Source of the DNA: Gonium pectorale
Lineage: Eukaryota; Chlorophyta; Chlorophyceae; Chlamydomonadales; Volvocaceae
NCBI GenBank assembly: GCA_001584585.1
Contig: LSYV01000003.1
Span: 1,070,831 to 1,085,421, forward strand
Reading direction: 5' to 3'
DNA: 14,591 nt
Shown here: positions 9,101-14,591 of the stretch, in pieces
Position numbering within the stretch: position 1 is the stretch's first letter
How the letters are laid out: each line of letters opens with the position of its first letter
Translations under genes and position numbers: made by a program
Notes under the pieces: generated by a model
Seen by the model: the letters and a program-made list of their open reading frames with translations, nothing else
Database searches by the model: none
Told to the model about the DNA's origin: nothing

Positions 9101-12100
9101 GTACGGGTCGAACGAACGAACGTACGAGTGGATGAATGGAGGACATCCCGGGGGAACACGCAAAGGCAACGCGCACAACGGCGCAGCCCCCGCGAATCGG
9201 CCCTGATCTGGCCTGGTCGCACTCCCATGGCACCCAGACCCGACCCCGGCCGCTGCTGTGGCTCCGCAACCCCACCCCGGCCGCGCCGCCGCCCGCTGCT
9301 CGCACCTAGCTGCATGAACACCTCGGCCGTCTCGGTGGTCTGGCGGCCCACCGCGCTGATGTGCATCTCCAGGGCGCACCTGCGGAGCGGCGGTGCCGGG
9401 GGTCACATGGCTGGAAGGCGTCCTCAGTGGGGAAGCCGGAGGTGCATGGCAACGGCTGTGCTGGGGAGGGGGTCGCGGAAAGCGGCGCACATCCACGGAG
9501 GAATGGGGTGGAATTCGGAAGCTCACCCCGTACTCTCGCCGTTGAACCTGTCCCCCTGCTCCTCGCCGGCTCGTCCGGTGCGCGCGGACGCGCAGGAAGC
9601 CAGCAGGTGGCTCAGCCCCGCAGAGCTGCAGGCCCTCCCCCCGGGCCACCCTGGACGGGTGCGCCTTAGAGCCCCCGTCATCGTCTTCTCCGCTCACCAA
9701 CCCGCATCGCTGCCCCTCGGCCCCGCTGCAGATTGGCTATGCCCTAAGCAGTGGGTCGTGTTGGACGGTGACGGTTTCCCAGCAGCCAGGCACCGGCCCC
9801 GCCGCCCGGCCGCCCCGCTGCCCGGCCGTCCCGCCGCCGCACCTGAGGTGCGCCCGCGCCTCGTCGAACCGGCCCTGCATCCCCATCAGCTGCCCGCACA
9901 GCATCAGCGCCTCGCCGGGGGCCCGGTGCTGCAGACCAAAGCCCTGCACGGGCACGGACCGGCGGCACGGGCGGGCGTCGCGCGTGTGCGTGCACGCAGT
10001 GAGGGATCCCGACCTGGGAGGAGTCCCCCACCTCGAAACCAGCCCACAGCCCCACTTCTCGGCTCCCACCCCCCACTCCAGCTCCCGGCCCGGCTCCCGT
10101 TGCCGCCCCGCACCTCGGCTGTCTGGTGCGCCGCGTGCTTTGCGAGCAGCTCGGCCTGCGGCAGGTGGCCGATGTGCTTGAGGACCTGAGCCACCCGCAC
10201 AAGGCAGTGCGCCGCCTCGGGGGAGAAGGGGCCCAGCGCAAACGACTGCGGGGCCAGCAGGGGGGAGGTGTTCAGAGCTTTAGGAGCGTTCTTCGTAGAC
10301 AGGCCGAAGGGAGGGAACAGGGGGGCGAGGGGAAGGGGCGCAAGGCCAGGGTGGATGAGAGGCCGTTGGGAGCAGTGGGTCACTCGGCCCGATAGCGAGC
10401 TGGTCGCGGGAAGGGCGCGGGGGCTGGCGGGGGGGCTGGCGGGGTGTCACCCAGGACGGCGGCGGGGCTGCATCCTGTGGAGGGAGGCAGTGTCGGCATC
10501 CCTTCTCTACCTTTCCCCAACAGTCCTCGCCCCATGCCCTCCCTGTTCACCATCCCTCGCTGACCTCCGCCTCCTCCCTCCCTCCCTCCGCCCTCCCTCC
10601 GCCCCCCTGCAGGGCCCACCTTGAGCGTATGTGCGTGCAGGCACAGGGACAGCGCCTCCCGGGCCCTGCCCGCTTCAGTGGAAGCCGCCGCCACGCCCTC
10701 CAGCTTTTCCGCAAGGTCCTCTGCCAGCACCCGGCGCACGCCGCCGCCCATGTGTACGCTGCCGCCCGCAGCGGCGGCGGCCGCAGCCCGGTCCTGGTCC
10801 GCCTCGAACGCCTGTGGTGCGGCGCGTGCGGCGGCAGTGAAGGTTGTGGCGATGGAGTTGTGCGAGGTTGGGTGTACGGGGTTGGGGCGGGGGGGGATAA
10901 AGAAGGGGAAACGGGTCGCGTCGCTGACACCGATTCGCATACTCGGTAGACGGAGGGGATGGGGAGGTAAGCCACCCTGGCGGAAAAGGCCGGTAAGGAA
11001 GGGCCGGCCGGCCGTCTGGCGAGGGCAGGCAAAGCTAGGCGGGGCGACGGTTCGACAGTTGAGCTGCCTGGCCACGGCCCGAGCGGCCCAACGCGGGGAG
11101 GTCCGTATGGCCCACTGCGCCAGCTGCTGGAGGAGGACCGAAGAGCCCCCGCCACTCCGCAGCCGGCTGCCCTTGGAACACGGCATCTGCCGCTATGCAC
11201 CTTGTGACACCTTCCTGAGTAACCAGCGGCTGCCGCGGTCAGCGCCCAGACTAGCAACCAGGCGCTGTCCCCGGTGAGCCCGCCTCCTGCTCCAGGCCGC
11301 CCCCGCTTCGCATGTCCCCCCTGACTCCCCGCCCCCCCCCCCCGCCGGCAAGGCAGAGGGTGGTCCCGGTGACGCGCGATGATATCTGGTGAAAAGGGGT
11401 CAGGAGAAAGGGCGCATACGGAGGACCACACGGCCGCTCACCTGCGCAAACACTCCCAGGTGTGTGTGATCCTTTTCAACACTCCCCTGCCGCCGCTGTG
11501 GCACCCCAGCCCCCGAGGCCCGGCAGCCCATCGCCCAGCCCGTAACCCCGGCTCATCAGGCGCTCGGGCTGCCTCCGCTTACGTTACTGGGGCCAACGCG
11601 ACTGGGCCACAGCCCCCTCCAACACACACAGAAGTCACATTGTGCATTGCTAAGCATATAGGATACACATGGAAGGCACACGCAGGGCGTCTATCCCACC
11701 GGACAAAGAGTACACACAGGCCGCAGGCGTGCCCCGCCCTCCGCACCTCAACCTCCGCCCCCGCCCCCGTACCTGCAGTTCCTGACGCGCCGCCCCGGCT
11801 CGCTGGCTGAGGGCGGAGGCGCCCACCGACAGGGCGGCCAGCGCCGCGTCCGCCGCCCTGGCGCTCGCGGCGGCCGCCAGGGAGCCGTCGTCCAGGCTGC
11901 TGCGCTGCTGCGGCGTGCCCGAACCGCTGCCGTCGGCCGCCGCGAGCTTGAGCATAGACAGCGTGGCGGCCACCTCCTCCTGGTGAGGCTGCCCCAGCGC
12001 CGCCAGCTTCGCCCCCGGCCCCGCGCTGCTGTCGTCCTCAAAGCCCTTTGCCCACGGAGCGGTGCACCGAGGAGGGGGATGCAACGGGAGGCGAGGGGAA

Positions 12101-13079
12101 GGGAGGGAAAGGGAGGGGAGGTTGGGCCGACTGGTGCACGGAGAGAAGCTTGGCCGGCCGATTTTCTGCTTCGGGGGTTGGGGAATATGGGCAGGGGGCC
12201 GCTAGTGCTGCGCCGGGATGGACCAGGACGAGGGGCGGCGCTCACGCTGGTGCTGGCGACCTGAGGAGAGGAACAGGCACACGCGGGCTACGGGGTCCTG
12301 CGACGCCGTGTCTGGTGTGCATGCCGACCGTTTTAGATAGGGGTCTAAGAGAGGCAGTCGCCCAGGGCAGGCACCGACGCTTTCTCGACGTACACATGAC
12401 AAGGCGCTTTACCGAAGAGGGACGCAACTCACGGGCAGCGCCTCTCCGTCGAGCGTGCCGAAGTCCTTCCACGAAACCCGCGAGAGCGTCCGCAGCTTCT
12501 GCTGCCCCTCCTTTAATAAAATGCCTGCATGGGGTCGGCGGGTCGTACGTTGCGCCAGTCGGCGGCAGGGAGGCGGGGAGGGAGGCGGGGAGGGAGGCGA
12601 GACGGCTTGGGAGAGGGACCCGCGTCAGGGCTGTCCGGTCGCGTGTCCGATTGGTGTGCCTTTAATTCACATCTTCTCTCCTCAAAGCGTTATGGCCCTG
12701 AACCCTCCAATCACATCGCCAAAGGTAGTAACCCGGCATCCCATCTGTGGCCTTGTCAAGCACCGATCCACCCCACCCTACCCCAAGCCAACCATAAAAG
12801 CTTGCCCGAAGCAGATACATACACTAGCCGATTCGCCCTATTCTGCTCCGCTCCACTCCCAGCCTAACACCGGCTCGGCCCTTGCTCCCTCGCACCTTTT
12901 ACACTTTCTCGAGGGGTTCCAACGCTCCCACCATGAACGCTTACATCTGCAAAGAGAGCGCACGTGACTCCAGCCTCGACCTCGTCCCCTAGCATTTGCC
13001 TCAAATGCGTACCTTTTGAACGTACTTGAGGCGAGGGTTGGGATGCAGCCGGGGTGCTCGTAGAATTACAGTTCCCCAT
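6127..13079 (-). CDS. Kinesin-light-chain-like TPR protein with N-terminal MGNC acylation motif (14 exons, 668 aa)
   Basis: Exons 5' to 3': 13013-13079, 12433-12524, 12246-12260, 11773-12045, 10620-10811, 10114-10245, 9843-9943, 9306-9379, 8922-9050, 8238-8443, 7516-7809, 6999-7064, 6550-6748, 6127-6293 (TGA 6127-6129). The joined frame is 2007 bp. The protein starts MGNCNSTSTPAAS, a typical N-myristoylation (Gly2) plus palmitoylation (Cys4) signal, so it is probably membrane-tethered. Residues 59-149 are Ala-rich. From about 175 to 650 there are about ten TPR units with roughly 42-residue spacing in the kinesin-light-chain style, for example LYGPDHPTTVGINLDLARLL (428-447) and GRHEEAERLYTTALESY (536-552). 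Units 7 and 8 are separated by a Gly/Pro/Lys/Ala insert (470-523). TPR arrays are protein-binding scaffolds; no enzymatic domain is seen and the partner is unknown. Weaker points are the 15-nt exon 3 and the AAAG acceptor of exon 4; all other junctions are conventional GT..CAG. Confidence 0.85.
7600..7662 (-). repeat. In-frame 21-bp coding minisatellite (three GGPMAGK/GGPMATK units)
   Basis: Three consecutive 21-bp units in exon 11 of the TPR gene encode GGPMAGK, GGPMAGK and GGPMATK at residues 477-497. They sit in the linker between TPR units 7 and 8. The unit length is a multiple of three, so copy-number change would keep the frame. Confidence 0.9.
7812..7862. repeat. G-rich tandem repeat in TPR gene intron 10
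   Basis: GATGCGGTGGGG(G) units recur three times immediately upstream, on the coding strand, of the exon 11 acceptor. On the transcript the tract is C-rich and coincides with the pyrimidine tract of that splice site. Confidence 0.75.
8458..8553 (+). repeat. Dispersed repeat, copy M, inside TPR gene intron 9
   Basis: This is the reverse complement of the left-edge copy. It shares a 21-nt exact block (8491-8511) and a 16-nt exact block (8529-8544) with it. It ends only about 15 bp from the exon 10 acceptor at 8444-8446, so its T-run (8 A on the plus strand, 8475-8482) may supply part of that pyrimidine tract. No coding capacity was seen. Confidence 0.8.
12568..12600. repeat. GGAGGCGGGGAG-type tandem repeat in TPR gene intron 1
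   Basis: Short purine-rich units (GGGAGGC GGGGA) repeat about three times inside the intron 12525-13012, close to its 3' end. On the transcript the tract is pyrimidine-rich. No further role is visible. Confidence 0.7.
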
Positions 13080-13093
13080 CGATGCGCTGCCAG

Positions 13094-13114
13094 CCGCCCG
13101 GTGACACCGGGCGG
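13094..13114. promoter_or_regulatory. 21-bp GC-rich palindrome just upstream of the TPR gene start codon
   Basis: CCGCCCGGTG (13094-13103) and CACCGGGCGG (13105-13114) are perfect reverse complements around one central base. The palindrome ends 14 nt before the ATG at 13079 and lies downstream of the TATA-like motif, so it is probably transcribed. As RNA it would form a 9-bp GC-rich stem with a 3-nt loop close to the start codon. As DNA it could be a dimeric protein-binding site. Confidence 0.75.
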
Positions 13115-13149
13115 TCGCCTACTTTAAATGTAATCCAGGCTCTTCAGCC

Positions 13150-13157
13150 ATTTATAA
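13150..13157 (-). promoter_or_regulatory. Candidate TATA box of the TPR gene
   Basis: The minus strand reads TTATAAAT about 70 nt upstream of the ATG at 13079. Usual spacing would put the transcription start near 13120-13125, giving a 5' UTR of about 45 nt that includes the palindrome. Assigned by motif and position only. Confidence 0.5.
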
Positions 13158-13614
13158 GCAGTGTACCATGCCTATAGGCAAGCCGCGCGGGCTGGACGGT
13201 TGAGGCGCGAGAAACCCGAGGGGCGCGCTTTTAGGAGGCCTGTGCAGGTCGCAATTTGTACTATCAGGGTCGCGAGGCGACTACGTACACGTCTAATAAT
13301 GAAATATGGCTGCAGGGCGTCAACATACAGGGAAAGCTCAAATCAACCAAGCCACGCTGGTTCAAGCTTAAAGGGACTCCCTATAGGTTACAGATCCCTG
13401 TATATACTTAAGGGGCATGGCGAGTAACCTGGCGGCATGTGGAAACACTAACCAAGCCCTCGTTCCGTATTTTTCTTATGGAAGGATGGAACTCGCAACT
13501 GTGAGCACAGCCGTGATAAACATAACGATGTTGACAGGATCATGCGTAAAACCGCGACTGCACTCCTTGGCGAACAAACCCTAGCTCGTCAAAACTCGCG
13601 TTGTCTGACAGTCC

Positions 13615-13619
13615 TTACA
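13615..13619 (-). terminator. Candidate TGTAA poly(A) signal of the MRD1-like gene
   Basis: TGTAA on the minus strand lies about 100 nt downstream of the gene 3 stop codon (13720-13722). This is the typical chlorophycean polyadenylation motif in a suitable place. Cleavage would be expected 10 to 20 nt further on, near 13600. Confidence 0.55.
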
Positions 13620-13719
13620 AGTCAACCGTGTTCAGTCATGTCTCCATAAGCATACAACATTTTCAGTGCCGGTGTCACGGCCACTCGCGGCACTCAACCG
13701 CTCAACGGCCTGTGCTCCG

Positions 13720-14434
13720 TCAAACCTTCAGTCGCTTTGCCGGGGCCTCGCTGGCAGCCATCTCGCCATCGCGCTTGAACTTCGCGGCGGTCTTGCTTCG
13801 CAGTTCGCCGAGACCTTCCTCCTCCTTGGCGTACTCCACGACCAGGCGGCGCCCGTACAGATGCGTCCCGCCCGCACCTGGTTTACCGTACGAGGCATTT
13901 GCAGTACGAGTGATGTGACCCTACCATGGAGGGCCGCCCGTACTTGGGGTCCAGGCAATTCGGATTCAGCGCTGCAACCCCCCGGGGGCATCTGCCCCGC
14001 CTGCCTCCTCTTGCAGCAGATGGTCTCGCGGCCGCATTGCCCTCCCTTCCCTCCCAAATCGACGTTGGGTCATGCTCGTGCTGGGATCAAGTCCCCAAAC
14101 CGCCCAGCCTCATTGTCACCGTCACCGGACGTTCCCGCCTGACTCCGGTGTGCGTCGTGCGCACCCCGGCCCCCCTCCGGCCACCCTCTCTCCCTGTTCA
14201 AACAAACACGCACAACCCTGCCTCGCCCCCCCCCCCGCCCTTTGGCACCAACCCTCTGGACGTATCGATACCCCCTGCCCATGCCACGGCATCCCCTCAC
14301 CTTCGAGCGCGTTGCGGGCCTCCTGCTTGGTGACAAACTCCACAAATGCGAAGCCGCGATGGCTGCCGTCGAACTTCTTGGGCAGGCGGCAGGACTTGAG
14401 GTGCCCAAACGGGTTGAACAGGCCCTGGATGTCC
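13720..14434 (-). CDS. MRD1: MRD1/RBM19-like RNA-binding protein, 3' two exons only (partial, gene continues beyond the right edge)
   Basis: Two exons are visible: 14301-14434 and 13720-13877 (TGA 13720-13722). They are joined by a 423-bp GTGAGG..CAG intron whose phase restores a Gly codon. The first encodes the second half of an [23 protein letters not shown], then [11 protein letters not shown] (the RNP1 core), then [11 protein letters not shown]. The second encodes [17 protein letters not shown], then [11 protein letters not shown] and a Lys/Arg-rich end (AKRLKV). The [17 protein letters not shown] and THLYGRRLV signatures followed by RSKTAAKF match the last RRM and C-terminus of RBM19 (Mrd1 in yeast), a nucleolar multi-RRM protein needed for 18S rRNA pre-processing in the small-subunit processome. 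The exon at 14434 begins in phase 2 after a CCCCGCAG acceptor, so upstream exons lie outside the window. Nothing in 14435-14591 looks coding. Confidence 0.88.
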
Positions 14435-14560
14435 CTGCGGGGCGCGGGCAGCGAGGAGGGAGGCGAGCCCGTGCGGAGACGCGGGACGTGGACCCCGAAT
14501 GTCAGGCACATGCAGCTTCCGGGTGCGATACGAACAGGTTGCCCAGCCGGGAGCCGCACA

Positions 14561-14591
14561 GTGTTGAAAAGGAACAACGCATACGACGAGC
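14561..14591 (+). repeat. Dispersed repeat, copy R (cut by the right edge)
   Basis: GTGTTGAAAAG (14561-14571) and CGCATACGACGAGC (14578-14591) match the reverse complements of 73-83 and 54-67 at the left edge, with nearly the same spacing. The orientation is the same as the copy in TPR gene intron 9 and opposite to the left-edge copy. It lies within the MRD1 intron upstream of the exon at 14434 and runs out of the window. Confidence 0.7.

Larger units (their letters stand above)
13080..13719. other. Intergenic region: TPR gene promoter and MRD1 3' UTR
   Basis: This 640-bp stretch separates the stop codon of gene 3 from the start codon of gene 2. It contains a GC-rich palindrome (13094-13114) and a TATA-like motif (13150-13157) next to gene 2, and a TGTAA motif (13615-13619) near gene 3; another TGTAA lies at 13388-13392. 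No coding exon or tRNA was recognised. Confidence 0.6.

Noticed and set aside
8858..10189. 443-residue open frame on the plus strand
   Set aside because: It is antisense to TPR exons 6 to 9 and has only Arg/Pro/Ala-rich low-complexity sequence, as expected for the opposite strand of GC-rich coding DNA.
10621..11277. 218-residue open frame on the plus strand
   Set aside because: It starts antisense to TPR exon 5 and continues into intron 4. No domain was recognised.
11470..11482. CCTTTTCAACACT match to the dispersed repeat in TPR intron 4
   Set aside because: Only 13 nt match the right-edge copy, and the neighbouring conserved block (GCTCGTCGTATGCG) is missing, so chance is a reasonable explanation.
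13160..13400. Possible tRNA or other structured RNA in the gene 2/gene 3 spacer
   Set aside because: No cloverleaf arms, and no clear A-box and B-box pair, could be seen. No CRISPR-like array is present anywhere in the window.
14435..14591. Possible further MRD1 exon at the right edge
   Set aside because: No beta-1 RNP2-like segment was found in any frame, and the stretch contains a repeat copy and a normal 3' splice site, so it is read as intron.

Overview
The window looks like nuclear DNA of a green alga, most likely a volvocine/chlamydomonadalean chlorophyte. Coding regions are GC-rich. Genes are split by many introns of about 170 to 960 bp with GTGAG/GTGCG-type donors and CAG acceptors. 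A candidate TGTAA poly(A) signal, the usual chlorophycean form, follows one stop codon. Simple and minisatellite repeats are common in the introns. The species cannot be named from the sequence alone.

Three protein-coding genes were reconstructed, all on the minus strand and head to tail. (1) 891-4035: a 7-exon gene for a 404-residue Sec14/CRAL-TRIO lipid-binding protein. (2) 6127-13079: a 14-exon gene for a 668-residue protein with about ten kinesin-light-chain-like TPR units and an N-terminal MGNC acylation motif. (3) 13720 to beyond the right edge: the last two exons of an MRD1/RBM19-like pre-rRNA processing factor, covering the end of its final RRM and its C-terminus. Every exon junction in all three models keeps the reading frame, and the exon lengths agree with the translated residues.

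Region by region: 1-890 is the 3' flank of gene 1. It has a copy of a dispersed repeat at the left edge and a 19-bp perfect hairpin near 365-408. 4036-6126 is a 2-kb stretch with no recognisable gene. It should hold the gene 1 promoter (TATA-like motif near 4097) and the 3' flank of gene 2 (TGTAA motifs near 4540 and 4587). 13080-13719 holds the gene 2 promoter (TATA-like motif, GC-rich palindrome just before the start codon) and the 3' UTR of gene 3. The dispersed repeat recurs inside gene 2 intron 9 and again at the right edge, in the opposite orientation to the left-edge copy.

The three genes do not form an evident pathway: lipid transfer, an acylated TPR scaffold and ribosome biogenesis. 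Nothing here resembles a defence system, mobile-element coding region or biosynthetic cluster. The most interesting points are the MGNC-anchored TPR protein, the hairpin just upstream of its start codon, its in-frame 21-bp minisatellite, the bistable hairpin near 365-408, and the unidentified three-copy repeat family.
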